A model generated the notes under the pieces. It saw only the letters and a list, made by a program, of their open reading frames with translations, was not told the DNA's origin and ran no database searches. 64,000 bases of DNA from Uliginosibacterium sp. 31-16. Its GTDB lineage: Bacteria > Pseudomonadota > Gammaproteobacteria > Burkholderiales > Rhodocyclaceae. The position numbers and the translations under genes were made by a program. The stretch is taken from the NCBI RefSeq assembly GCF_030730865.1, contig NZ_JAVALZ010000004.1, forward strand, positions 62,001-126,000, given 5' to 3'. How positions within the stretch are numbered: the first letter of the stretch is position 1; every line of letters starts with the position of its first letter. This document shows positions 8,874-16,874 of the stretch, in pieces.

Positions 8874-9185
8874 GTGGCATCAATGGGTGTAAAAGAAATA
8901 GCTAAACAATATTTCGAAAGGCTGGCAAAAGCATTAAAACCAAAGGCTGAGCTCGAGAGAATTTATTCAGATCTTAATAATTTGGTTTTTACAGCCTCCC
9001 AAAAGCCGATAGATCGCAACACCAAGATACAAATTCTAGATGAACTAGAAAGTCTAATCCGGAGAAAACCTAGCCTAGAGGACATCAGCGAGTCTGCCAC
9101 CTATGACTCAATTAGAAAAAGCACTACGGCATCCGATAACAGCGACATACTCGATGTTATCAGCGCGATGAAGAAACGAGGGTAA
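8874..9185 (+). CDS. AT-rich orphan protein, first of a pair
   Basis: A 103-aa hypothetical protein of no family I recognise. It starts at GTG 8874, with AAGGAG ending 7 bases upstream (8861-8866); an ATG three codons later is possible. It is lysine-rich and predicted mostly helical, with no signal peptide, membrane segment or cysteines. Base composition is clearly more AT-rich than the flanking fdhF and fdhD. The second gene of the pair starts 2 bases after its stop, so they are co-translated. The pair lies between two palindromic repeats, which suggests acquisition by transfer. Confidence 0.75.
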   Translation: MASMGVKEIAKQYFERLAKALKPKAELERIYSDLNNLVFTASQKPIDRNTKIQILDELESLIRRKPSLEDISESATYDSIRKSTTASDNSDILDVISAMKKRG

Positions 9186-9187
9186 CA

Positions 9188-9685
9188 ATGGAAATCAGCA
9201 CTAGCGACGCAATAGCCTCAGCAAGCCTGCTAGTCTCTCTTGGGGCTGCATTTTTTGCAAAATTATCTAGCAAAAAGGCAAATCAGATTGCACAAGAGAA
9301 CTTAAAACTTCAGCACGGCATGGTTGAACTGGAAATAAGTCAGTCTATAGAGAATGCCAAATCAAAAATAAATGAAATATCTATAATAATGGTTCCTTTT
9401 ATCTCAAAGGAACGACTCAATAAAATTACTAAAGAAGAATCTGAAACACTTGACCTTTACCGGAAGAATTTCAACGCAGCAACACAGACACTCATCAATT
9501 ATTACGACGCTGCCTGCTCGAAATATATCGACGAAAAAGTTGACAAAGTACGATTCAAGAAAACTTATAAAAACGAAATTCGCAAGCTTGTCGAAAATGA
9601 AGACCTTAAGGAGTATTTCAATCCTCTAACCTCACCGTACAAACCAATATTGAATATATATTCTGAGTGGGAGCACTTGGAGTGA
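9188..9685 (+). CDS. AT-rich orphan membrane-anchored protein, second of a pair
   Basis: A 165-aa hypothetical protein of no recognised family. Residues about 8-26 form a hydrophobic segment (AIASASLLVSLGAAFFAKL) suited to a membrane anchor. A lysine/glutamate-rich helical domain with coiled-coil character follows. The same AT-rich composition and the 2-base spacing tie it to the preceding gene. The small soluble plus membrane-anchored arrangement is seen in some defence and toxin-type cassettes, but nothing in the sequence shows that role here. Confidence 0.75.
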   Translation: MEISTSDAIASASLLVSLGAAFFAKLSSKKANQIAQENLKLQHGMVELEISQSIENAKSKINEISIIMVPFISKERLNKITKEESETLDLYRKNFNAATQTLINYYDAACSKYIDEKVDKVRFKKTYKNEIRKLVENEDLKEYFNPLTSPYKPILNIYSEWEHLE

Positions 9686-9721
9686 GCTTTGAAATGACCA
9701 CAAACCTCGTACGGCGCAGTA

Positions 9722-9785
9722 GTAGGGTGGAGTAAAACTCCACCACAGGCGTCAATCAGGTGGCGAAGCTCGCACTTCTCCCTAC
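9722..9785. repeat. palindromic element remnant downstream of the AT-rich pair
   Basis: The ends GTAGGG (9722-9727) and CCCTAC (9780-9785) are inverted repeats like those of the element at 8689-8796. An internal hairpin GGTGGAGT / ACTCCACC spans 9726-9744 with a 3-base loop. It occupies most of the 165-bp gap before fdhD. The two elements share their TAGGGTG-type ends, so they may be related. Confidence 0.65.
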
Positions 9786-9850
9786 GCCTGAACGTCCGCT
9801 TCTCACTATTCCGACCGTCCGCAACGGGTCGAAACCAGAGATTCATTGCC

Positions 9851-10687
9851 ATGACTGATACCTGCCCCACCCACACCGAGCACCCACTCACCCTCAGCCT
9901 GCCGGTGCAACGCCATCGCGACGGGCGCGATGAGCGCGTGCAGGACCTAGTGGCCGAGGAAGTGCCGGTGGCGCTGGTGTTCAACGGCATCTCGCATGCT
10001 GTGATGATGGCGAGCCCCGCCGATCTGGAGGAGTTCGCCACCGGCTTCGCGCTGTCGGAAGGCATCCTTGCGGCTCCCGGCGAGATTCGCGATCTGGAGA
10101 TCCTGCAGCACACGGATGGCATCGAGATCGCCATGACGATTGCCGAGCCGGCCTTTCTCGCGCTCAAGGATCACCGCCGCTCACTGACCGGGCGCACCGG
10201 CTGCGGCGTATGCGGCACCGAGAGCCTGAGCCTGCTGGATCTCACGCCCGAACGCGTCAGTCCGGCAAACTTCACCGTCGACCATGCGGCGATCCGGCGC
10301 ATTCTCGCGGAGCTGCCCGCCCACCAGCCGCTGACGCAGGCCACCGGCTGCGCCCATGCCGCGGCCTGGTGTTCGCCGGCGGGCGAAATCCAACGGGTTT
10401 TCGAAGACGTGGGCCGCCACAATGCGCTGGACAAACTGCTTGGCTGGCTGGCCCTGCGCCGCATCGACCACACAGACGGTTTTGTTTTCCTGACCAGCCG
10501 GGCGAGTTATGAGCTGGTGCGCAAGGTGGCGCGCCGCAACATTGCCACGCTCGCCACCATCTCGGCGCCCACGGCGCTGGCGATCCGCCTGGCCCACGAT
10601 GCGGGCATCCGCCTGCTGAGTTTCTGCCGCGACAAGGGGTTTGTGGAATACCCGGCCGAATCCGCGCCGCCCAGCCTGGCGCGGTAA
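9851..10687 (+). CDS. fdhD: FdhD, sulfurtransferase required for formate dehydrogenase activity
   Basis: FdhD moves sulfur from the IscS cysteine desulfurase to the molybdenum cofactor, which formate dehydrogenases require. The 278-aa protein has the sulfur-carrying CxxC pair Cys118/Cys121 (TGCGVCGTESL). It also has the DVGRHNALDK motif and the C-terminal SRASYELVRK and APTALAIRLA segments typical of the family. It clearly serves the fdhF product encoded upstream, from which it is now separated by the AT-rich insertion. Confidence 0.95.
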   Translation: MTDTCPTHTEHPLTLSLPVQRHRDGRDERVQDLVAEEVPVALVFNGISHAVMMASPADLEEFATGFALSEGILAAPGEIRDLEILQHTDGIEIAMTIAEPAFLALKDHRRSLTGRTGCGVCGTESLSLLDLTPERVSPANFTVDHAAIRRILAELPAHQPLTQATGCAHAAAWCSPAGEIQRVFEDVGRHNALDKLLGWLALRRIDHTDGFVFLTSRASYELVRKVARRNIATLATISAPTALAIRLAHDAGIRLLSFCRDKGFVEYPAESAPPSLAR

Positions 10688-11088
10688 TCCCCAGCTCCTG
10701 CCTGACCGATGCCGGTCAGGCTGACACCACTCGCCTCCTATTGCGGCCATCCCGGCGAAAGCAGGTATGGCCGCAGGCATCTCAAAAGACTCAGGACGCC
10801 GCCCGGGTCAGCAAGCTGACGGACGAGTCTGCTGTGCACTACGGCCTGTTCAAGCCGTACTTCTCCAGCGCCAGGCGTTATCTCTCAGCCCCCCATTTCT
10901 CACCATTTCTGCGTGCGGCGGCCATTCGTCGCTCGCAATAATTTGTTTCCGGTAACAACAAACCATGTTACCGGTCAACAAATTCCATCCCAAAGCGGCT
11001 ATAGTCCGGCCACTCCCCAAAACCTACAAAGGCTAGGCGGGGCGCACATATATAACCAAAGACGTAGAAGTCCGGAAGGAGCAGCAAA
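10688..11088. other. 401-bp intergenic region between fdhD and the pectate lyase gene
   Basis: No convincing gene. It holds a hairpin after fdhD (GCCTGACC 10700-10707 / GGTCAGGC 10714-10721, no T-tract). A second inverted repeat is TGCGGCCAT (10742-10750) / ATGGCCGCA (10767-10775). Two operator-like sites lie at 10943-10980. The pectate lyase ribosome site (AAGGAG just before 11089) closes it. A 66-codon TTG-started frame at 10741 overlaps the hairpins and looks non-coding. Confidence 0.7.
10943..10980. promoter_or_regulatory. tandem LacI-family operator candidates upstream of the pectate lyase gene
   Basis: TTGTTTCCGGTAACAA (10943-10958) is a 16-bp palindrome with one mismatched pair and a central CG. 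A second TGTTACCGG-type site with right half AACA follows at 10965-10980, centred about 22 bp (two helical turns) away. Together they also form a perfect 9-bp outer inverted repeat, CCGGTAACA / TGTTACCGG. The half-site matches the style of GntR/LacI-type operators. Sugar-responsive control of the lyase is an inference; no LacI-type regulator is in the window. Confidence 0.55.
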
Positions 11089-12801
11089 ATGGCGGGTTCG
11101 CAGAAGCGGTACGTGGTAGCACTGCTGGTGGCAGCAGGGGTACTGACAGCGTGTGGCGGTGGGGGCGGCGGCGGGGGTGGCAGCTCAAGCAGTACGACTT
11201 CCAGCAGTTCTTCCTCGTCCAGCTCATCTTCGAGCAGTTCTTCGTCCTCAAGCAGCTCCTCAAGCTCTTCTTCGTCGAGCTCATCGTCGGGCGGTTCGTC
11301 CTCCAGCAGTTCGTCCTCGTCAAGCTCCTCTTCATCAAGCAGCTCCTCCGGCGGCAGTATTTCCTCGCTGGGCGCGACCGGCTGGGCCACATACGGCACG
11401 GGCACCACGGGCGGCAACGGCGCTACCAAGGTCTACACGGTGGCCAACCGCACCGAACTGATCCAGGCCCTGTATGGCGGCAGCTCCAGCGTATCGATCA
11501 ATGCGGATGGCAGCATCGCCAGCGGCACGCTCGACTCCAGCGCCAAGATCATCTACGTCTCGGGCACGATCAGCCTGAACGCCAACAAGGCCGGCACGGA
11601 GCTGACCGAGACGGATTACATCTGCCCGATCGGAACGACGTTCAGCTATAACAACGCGTCCACCACCACCACCGTCCTCTACAGCTTCAACGCCTACAAG
11701 ACCCAGTACGACCCCAACGGCAGCTGGGGAACGAAAGCGATCGACAAGAGCGGCGATCCGTACGAAGTGGCACGCGCGTGCTCGGCCGCCAACCAGAAGA
11801 AGGTCGTCTATGTCGCGATTCCGTCGAACACTTCGATCATCGGCCTCGGCAGCACGGCCAAGATCATCAACGGCTCGCTGGTGATCGGCGCCTCCAGCAG
11901 CACGGTGGTCGATAACGTAGTGATCCGCAACGTCACGTTTGAAGACGCGTTCGATTTCTTCCCGCAGTGGGATCCCACCGACTCGGGTGGCCGCTGGAAC
12001 TCGGCCTATGATCTGGTCTCGGTGATGTACGCCACGCACGTGTGGATCGACCATAACACCTTCAGCGACGGCAGCCGCCACGACAAGCTCTATCCCTCGC
12101 CCTTTGCCTCGCCGTATAACGCTGCGGAAATGAAGATCCAGCACCATGACGGCGCACTGGACATCACCAAGACCGCGAACTACGTGACCGCGTCCTGGAA
12201 CCACTTCCACGACCACGACAAAACCAACCTGATCGGTGGCACGGACACGGCGGATCTGGCCGCAGAAAACCCGTCCGCGTTGAAGATCACCTTCCATCAC
12301 AACTACTGGCAGAACATCAAGCAGCGCCAGCCGCGTGTGCGCTACGGCATGGTGCACATCTTCAACAATTACTTCGACAACACGCTGGACTCCTCGGTTG
12401 ACTACTACTGGTCGGCCGGCATGGTCACCGGCCAGGGTGGCAAGCTGTACATGGAGAACAACGTGTTCAACCTGAGCAGTGGCTCTCCAGGTGCCGGTTC
12501 GATCTACAGTGGTTCGTCGTCCAGCAGCAAGGTCACAAGCTGTGCGGCACTGAGCGGCATGAGCAGCAACTACTGTTCGGCCTACGCCTACGGTACAGGC
12601 AACATCCTCAATGGCAGTACCGTCGATCTGAGCGCCGTCTCGACGACCAACGTCACCTGGACCAGCACGCCGTGGTTCACCTCGGCCACGAGCGGCGCCG
12701 TGGCTACTCCGTCGTCCTTCTACAACTACTCCAGCTCGCTGGAAGCCACCACCAGCCTGAGCACGACGGTGCCGGCGGGTGCGGGGGCCGGCAAGCTGTA
12801 A
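11089..12801 (+). CDS. lipoprotein pectate lyase (PL1) with polyserine linker
   Basis: Cleaves polygalacturonate by beta-elimination, outside the cytoplasm. Residues 1-22 form a lipoprotein signal with the lipobox LTAC (Cys22). Nine glycines follow, then a low-complexity serine linker of roughly 58 residues (about 32-90) broken by a few Gly and Thr. The catalytic beta-helix domain has the PL1 signatures VWIDHNTFSDG, HHDGALDITK..VTASWNHFHDHDK, and HHNYWQNIKQRQPRVRYG with the catalytic-arginine region. The total of 570 aa is typical of linker-bearing polysaccharide lyases of plant-biomass degraders. The linker uses many different serine codons, so it is kept at protein level. A type II secretion operon lies directly downstream. 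Confidence 0.95.
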   Translation: MAGSQKRYVVALLVAAGVLTACGGGGGGGGGSSSSTTSSSSSSSSSSSSSSSSSSSSSSSSSSSSSSGGSSSSSSSSSSSSSSSSSSGGSISSLGATGWATYGTGTTGGNGATKVYTVANRTELIQALYGGSSSVSINADGSIASGTLDSSAKIIYVSGTISLNANKAGTELTETDYICPIGTTFSYNNASTTTTVLYSFNAYKTQYDPNGSWGTKAIDKSGDPYEVARACSAANQKKVVYVAIPSNTSIIGLGSTAKIINGSLVIGASSSTVVDNVVIRNVTFEDAFDFFPQWDPTDSGGRWNSAYDLVSVMYATHVWIDHNTFSDGSRHDKLYPSPFASPYNAAEMKIQHHDGALDITKTANYVTASWNHFHDHDKTNLIGGTDTADLAAENPSALKITFHHNYWQNIKQRQPRVRYGMVHIFNNYFDNTLDSSVDYYWSAGMVTGQGGKLYMENNVFNLSSGSPGAGSIYSGSSSSSKVTSCAALSGMSSNYCSAYAYGTGNILNGSTVDLSAVSTTNVTWTSTPWFTSATSGAVATPSSFYNYSSSLEATTSLSTTVPAGAGAGKL

Positions 12802-12822
12802 TCCGGCATCACGACCATTGGC

Positions 12823-12852
12823 AAAAAGCCCACGTCATGGCGTGGGCTTTTT
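12823..12852 (+). terminator. rho-independent terminator after the pectate lyase gene
   Basis: AAAAAGCCCACG (12823-12834) pairs with CGTGGGCTTTTT (12841-12852) across the loop TCATGG. It separates pectate lyase transcription from the gsp operon that starts 65 bases later. Confidence 0.93.
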
Positions 12853-12917
12853 CTGCTTTTGCATGACATGACTGAGCCTGACATGGCTTCTCCCCTATAC
12901 TTGCCCTTTTTCGCAGA

Positions 12918-13994
12918 ATGCCGGCGCGGATGACTTCTCCAATCAGGATCTTGCGGGTGCGGGTGCCCGCCGTCGGGCTGTCTGCCAGCCCTGTGGAATG
13001 GGTAACGCTGGACCCTGCCGGACGGCCCCTTGAGCGAGGTTGTTCGCCTCTGGCGCAGCTGCCCGACGCCGCCGGGCTGGAGCTGGTGATTCCGGCCCGC
13101 CTGCTGGCCTTGCACACCCTGGATCTGCCGCCCATGGCCGGCAAGCATGAGGCTGCGGTGATCCGCCAGCAGCTTGAAGACCGGGTGCTCGGCGACATCG
13201 CCGACAGCCATATCGTGCGTGGTGAACGCCAGGGTTTGAAACTGACCGTGGGGCTGATTTCACGCAGCTGGTTGCTGGCCGTGCTGGCTGCATGTCAGGC
13301 TGTAGACCGGCTCCCGGCGCGGGTTCTGGGCGAGCAGGCCCTGCTGCCCGCATGCAGCTTTGCTGAGACAGACGATGGCTTTGTGTACCGCGCCAGTAAT
13401 GGCTCTTGCGGCATCCTGCCTGAAGAAGCCCTGCTGGAGCCGGTCTGCGGCGAGGTACTGAACCGGCTCGAAGACCTGCTGGCGGCGCCCTGCGCGCTGC
13501 CACTGGATCTGCTGCAAGGCCTGCCCTCCCGGCGCGCGGCCGCCGGGCTGTCGCGCCCCCTGCTCAAGGTGGCGGGTTTCCTGCTACTAGCCGTCGCCGG
13601 CGCTTATCTGCTGAGCTTGACGTTCACCTGGCGCCAGCTGGCATCGCAGGAAAGCGCCTTGCGCGAAAGCATCCGCCAGAATTTCGCTGCGGCCCACCCC
13701 GGCATGCCGATTGTTGACCCGATCCTGCAATGGCGTCAGCTGCATGGCAAACAGGCCAAGGGCGGCGATGCGCTGGATCAGCTGAGCCAGCTTGCGGCCG
13801 AGCTCGGCATCACCATCCATCCGCAACGGCTTGAAGCCGACGCCAACGGGCTGAAGATCACCCTGAGCACGACCGATGCGGGCGTTCTCAAACCGGCGCT
13901 GCAGGAGAAAGACATCAGTTTCGAAACCCAGACCACGGACAAAGGGCTCGAACAGCTCACCCTGCAACGCCCGGCCGGGAGCACGCAGCCATGA
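12918..13994 (+). CDS. gspL: GspL, type II secretion inner-membrane assembly protein
   Basis: GspL links the cytoplasmic ATPase GspE to the inner-membrane platform. The 358-aa protein has an actin-like cytoplasmic domain (about 1-205), one membrane helix around residues 217-235 (LLKVAGFLLLAVAGAYLL) and a periplasmic ferredoxin-like domain that pairs with GspM. It is the first gene of this operon; the gene starts at 12918 or at an ATG 12 bases later. Its stop overlaps the gspM start by 4 bases (ATGA). In most operons gspL is near the end, so its leading position is unusual. Confidence 0.92.
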   Translation: MPARMTSPIRILRVRVPAVGLSASPVEWVTLDPAGRPLERGCSPLAQLPDAAGLELVIPARLLALHTLDLPPMAGKHEAAVIRQQLEDRVLGDIADSHIVRGERQGLKLTVGLISRSWLLAVLAACQAVDRLPARVLGEQALLPACSFAETDDGFVYRASNGSCGILPEEALLEPVCGEVLNRLEDLLAAPCALPLDLLQGLPSRRAAAGLSRPLLKVAGFLLLAVAGAYLLSLTFTWRQLASQESALRESIRQNFAAAHPGMPIVDPILQWRQLHGKQAKGGDALDQLSQLAAELGITIHPQRLEADANGLKITLSTTDAGVLKPALQEKDISFETQTTDKGLEQLTLQRPAGSTQP

Positions 13995-14470
13995 AGACCA
14001 GACTGATTGCCACGCAAGCGCAGATCGAGCGCTTCTGGGCGGCCCGCAACCTGCGCGAACGCCTGATGCTGGGGGCCGGCGCAGTCGTCCTGATCTGCGC
14101 GGCCTACATCCTGGCGGTCAGCAGCCTGCAGCAGCGCATCGCCAGCCTGCAGCGCAAGCTGCCTGAACTGCTGCTGAGCAGCTATGAAATCGCCGGCGGT
14201 GGTCAGGCCACGCCTCGCACGGCGCGCAGCGGTGATCTGCGCAGCGAACTGTTCAAGATCCTTGCTGATCGCGGCCTGCAGGCCGAACTGCGGGCCTTGA
14301 GCACCGACAAGGTCGAAATGCGCCTGCCCGAGCAGGACGCCAAGACCCTCATCAGCAGCCTGAATGCCATCCGGCTGGCGGCCGGGGCGCGCGTGCAAAG
14401 TCTGCAGATCCGCAGCACCGAATCCGCCGGTGGCGCCGGCGCCACCGCTGTTCTGGAGCGTAACCAATGA
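13991..14470 (+). CDS. gspM: GspM, type II secretion inner-membrane protein
   Basis: A 159-aa bitopic protein with a cytoplasmic amphipathic start (residues 1-27), a membrane helix at about 28-46 (LMLGAGAVVLICAAYILAV), a coiled-coil stretch and a periplasmic ferredoxin-like domain. It pairs with GspL in the T2SS platform. It overlaps gspL and gspN by 4 bases at each end, so the three are translationally coupled. Confidence 0.92.
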   Translation: MKTRLIATQAQIERFWAARNLRERLMLGAGAVVLICAAYILAVSSLQQRIASLQRKLPELLLSSYEIAGGGQATPRTARSGDLRSELFKILADRGLQAELRALSTDKVEMRLPEQDAKTLISSLNAIRLAAGARVQSLQIRSTESAGGAGATAVLERNQ

Positions 14471-15195
14471 AGAAGCGCGTCTGGTGGGGCCTGACGCTGG
14501 CCCTGATCTTCCTGATCTGCTTTGTGGTGCGCCTGCCCGCCATGCTGGTCGCACGCGCCCTGCCGGCCAGCATCGTACTGGCCAACGTGGCCGGCAGCGT
14601 CTGGCACGGCTCGGCCAGCGCGCTGGGCATCGACGGCATCGTGGCGCAGGAAAAGCTGGTCTGGGATTTCCAGCCCGCCGCCTTGCTGCGTGGTCAGCTG
14701 GTCTGGCAGCTCAAGGGTGAGCACGCCGGCCAGCCGGGCAGCGTTCGCGCACTCATCAGCCTGCGCCAGCAGGCGCTGGAGCAGGTCAGGCTGAGCCTGC
14801 CGCTGGAGCCGCTGACCCGCTTCAATCCGACCATCGCAGGCGTACGCCTGGGCGGCGTGGTGCAACTCGAAACCGCGCGTCTGGCCCGTCACGAAGCGAT
14901 CCAGCTGAATATCCGGCTGGATCGCGTGTCTTCTGCAATGGCTGCCGAAGCAAGCCTGCTGGGCAGTTATCAGATCTCGGTCGATGCCGATGCAGCAGGC
15001 GCCGGCAAGCTGCAGATCAGTCCGCAAGGCGGCCCCTTGCAGATCACCGGCGGTGGCAGCTTCGCGCTGGCCAGCCAGGCAGTGGATCTGAACCTGCGCC
15101 TCAAGCCGCAGGGCGATCTGCCGGGGCTGGCCTCGATTCTGGCAACCCTGCCCCGCGAGCAGAATCAGTACGTCCTGAACATCAAGCGGCCCTGA
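14467..15195 (+). CDS. gspN: GspN, type II secretion accessory protein
   Basis: A 242-aa protein with one N-terminal membrane helix (LTLALIFLICFVVRLPAML) and a periplasmic domain containing the family pattern around GSVWHGSASAL. GspN is present in only some T2SS and its precise role is not settled. The start overlaps the gspM stop by 4 bases. It is followed after 10 bases by gspF rather than ending the operon as it usually does. Confidence 0.9.
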   Translation: MKKRVWWGLTLALIFLICFVVRLPAMLVARALPASIVLANVAGSVWHGSASALGIDGIVAQEKLVWDFQPAALLRGQLVWQLKGEHAGQPGSVRALISLRQQALEQVRLSLPLEPLTRFNPTIAGVRLGGVVQLETARLARHEAIQLNIRLDRVSSAMAAEASLLGSYQISVDADAAGAGKLQISPQGGPLQITGGGSFALASQAVDLNLRLKPQGDLPGLASILATLPREQNQYVLNIKRP

Positions 15196-15205
15196 GGATC
15201 ACGAC

Positions 15206-16414
15206 ATGGCAGGCTTCACGTATCAGGTGCTGAGCAGCAGCGACAAAGGCGAGAAGAGCCGTGTCGAGCATGGACGCATCGAGGCAGATTCAGCTCGTCA
15301 CGCCCGCATGCTGCTGCGCGAGCAGGGGCTGATCGTCGTCGACATCAAGGAAGAGCGGGCCAATACCGGCCGCACCTTGCGTCTGGGTGGCGCCAGTCTG
15401 GCCACCCTGACCCGCCAGCTGGCCGGTCTGCTGGATGCCGGCCTGGCCATCGACGAGGCGCTGACGGTGCTCGGTGAGCAATCCGAGAACAAGCGCGAGA
15501 AAACCCTGCTCACCCTGATCCGCCAGGATATTGCCACCGGCCTGTCGCTGTCGGCGGCGCTGGCCCGCTTTGAGCGCGTCTTTCCGCCGTTCTACCGGGC
15601 GCTGGTGCGCGCCGGGGAAGAGTCCGGCAAGCTGCCCGGCGTGCTGCTTCGGCTGGCCGATTATCTGGAGCGCCGTGAAGAGCTGAAATCCCGCCTGGCA
15701 ATGGCATTCATCTACCCGGCCTGTGTGATTCTGGTGTCGGTCGCGGTCATCATCGGCATGCTCACCTGGGTGGTGCCGCAAATGGTGCAGGTCTTCCAGG
15801 GCGCCAAGCAGATCCTGCCCTTGCCCACGCGCATCCTGCTGGGCACCAGCCAGTTCCTCGGGGCCTGGGGCGGCTGGATCTTCCTGCTGCTGATCATCGG
15901 TCTCGTCATTTTCCTGCGGGCGATGAAGCAGGAGGATTTCCGTTTCAAGGTGCATGCCAAACGCCTGCGTCTGCCCTGGTTCGGACGGCTGGAGCGCAGC
16001 GCCGAGACGGTGCGCTTTGCCAGCACCCTGGCAATCCTCGCCGGCAGCGGCGTACCGGTGCTGACGGCCATGTCGGCCGCCAGCGGGGTGATGAGCAATC
16101 TGCCTCTCAAGGCGGGCGCCGAGCAGGCTGCGCGTCAGGTGCGTGAAGGGGTCTCGCTGGCCCGCGCCCTGGCTGCGGCACACGCCTTCCCGCCAATCCT
16201 CGTGCACCTGGTCGCCAGCGGCGAAGCCACCGGCCGGCTCGATGCGATGCTCGAACGCGCGGCCGCCGAGCAATCCGCCGGGCTGTCGCGCCGCGTCGAA
16301 ACCTTTTCGGCCCTGCTCGGGCCTGCCGTGGTGCTGATCATGGGCGCCGTGGTGTTGTTCATCGTGCTGGCCATCCTGCTGCCGGTATTCGAAATGAATC
16401 AGCTGATCAAGTAA
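15206..16414 (+). CDS. gspF: GspF, type II secretion polytopic platform protein
   Basis: A 402-aa inner-membrane protein with two repeated cytoplasmic helical domains (about 60-180 and 265-385). Three membrane segments are visible (residues ~167-190, ~218-240 and ~372-395). It is the central T2SS platform protein thought to couple GspE ATP hydrolysis to pseudopilus growth. Length and domain plan match the family. It starts 10 bases after gspN and ends 8 bases before gspG. Confidence 0.96.
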   Translation: MAGFTYQVLSSSDKGEKSRVEHGRIEADSARHARMLLREQGLIVVDIKEERANTGRTLRLGGASLATLTRQLAGLLDAGLAIDEALTVLGEQSENKREKTLLTLIRQDIATGLSLSAALARFERVFPPFYRALVRAGEESGKLPGVLLRLADYLERREELKSRLAMAFIYPACVILVSVAVIIGMLTWVVPQMVQVFQGAKQILPLPTRILLGTSQFLGAWGGWIFLLLIIGLVIFLRAMKQEDFRFKVHAKRLRLPWFGRLERSAETVRFASTLAILAGSGVPVLTAMSAASGVMSNLPLKAGAEQAARQVREGVSLARALAAAHAFPPILVHLVASGEATGRLDAMLERAAAEQSAGLSRRVETFSALLGPAVVLIMGAVVLFIVLAILLPVFEMNQLIK

Positions 16415-16422
16415 GGACTGAC

Positions 16423-16848
16423 ATGAAAACTCAAGCTCGCAACAAAGGTTTCACCCTGATCGAAATTCTGGTGGTGGTGTCGATTCTGGCCATTCTGGGC
16501 GCGCTGATCGTGCCCAAGATCATGGATCGTCCGAATGAAGCCCGCGTCGTTGCGGCCAAGCAGGACATCGGCTCGATCGTGTCGGCCCTCAAACTCTACA
16601 AGCTCGACAACGGCCGCTACCCCACCCAGGCACAAGGCCTGCAGGCGCTGATCACCAAACCCGGCGAACTGGCTCCGAACTGGAAGAGTGGCGGCTATCT
16701 GGAGCGTCTGCCCAAAGACCCGTGGGGCAACGATTACCTGTACCTGATCCCCGGCCTGCACGGCGATATGGACGTGATGAGCTATGGCGCCGACAGCCAG
16801 TCCGGCGGTGAAGGCTTCGACGCCGATGTCGGCAACTGGATGCCCTGA
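16423..16848 (+). CDS. gspG: GspG, major pseudopilin
   Basis: The 141-aa major pseudopilin forms the T2SS pseudopilus. The short basic leader ends in Lys-Gly, with predicted prepilin peptidase cleavage in NKG/FTLIEILVV and conserved Glu5. The C-terminal region has the GspG pattern PWGNDYLYL and a calcium-site-like DMDVMSYGAD segment. The prepilin peptidase GspO/PilD that must process it is not in the window. Confidence 0.97.
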   Translation: MKTQARNKGFTLIEILVVVSILAILGALIVPKIMDRPNEARVVAAKQDIGSIVSALKLYKLDNGRYPTQAQGLQALITKPGELAPNWKSGGYLERLPKDPWGNDYLYLIPGLHGDMDVMSYGADSQSGGEGFDADVGNWMP

Positions 16849-16874
16849 GCCATCAGACGCGTCTCTGGATACTC

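Noticed and set aside
10981-11088. Possible cyclic di-GMP riboswitch before the pectate lyase gene
   Set aside because: The conserved GEMM core elements and tetraloop receptor could not be found; only short similarity to a few bases was present.
11182-11355. Repetitive AGC/TCG stretch that resembles a direct-repeat or CRISPR-like array
   Set aside because: The units are irregular codons of a polyserine linker inside the pectate lyase frame, with no spacers.
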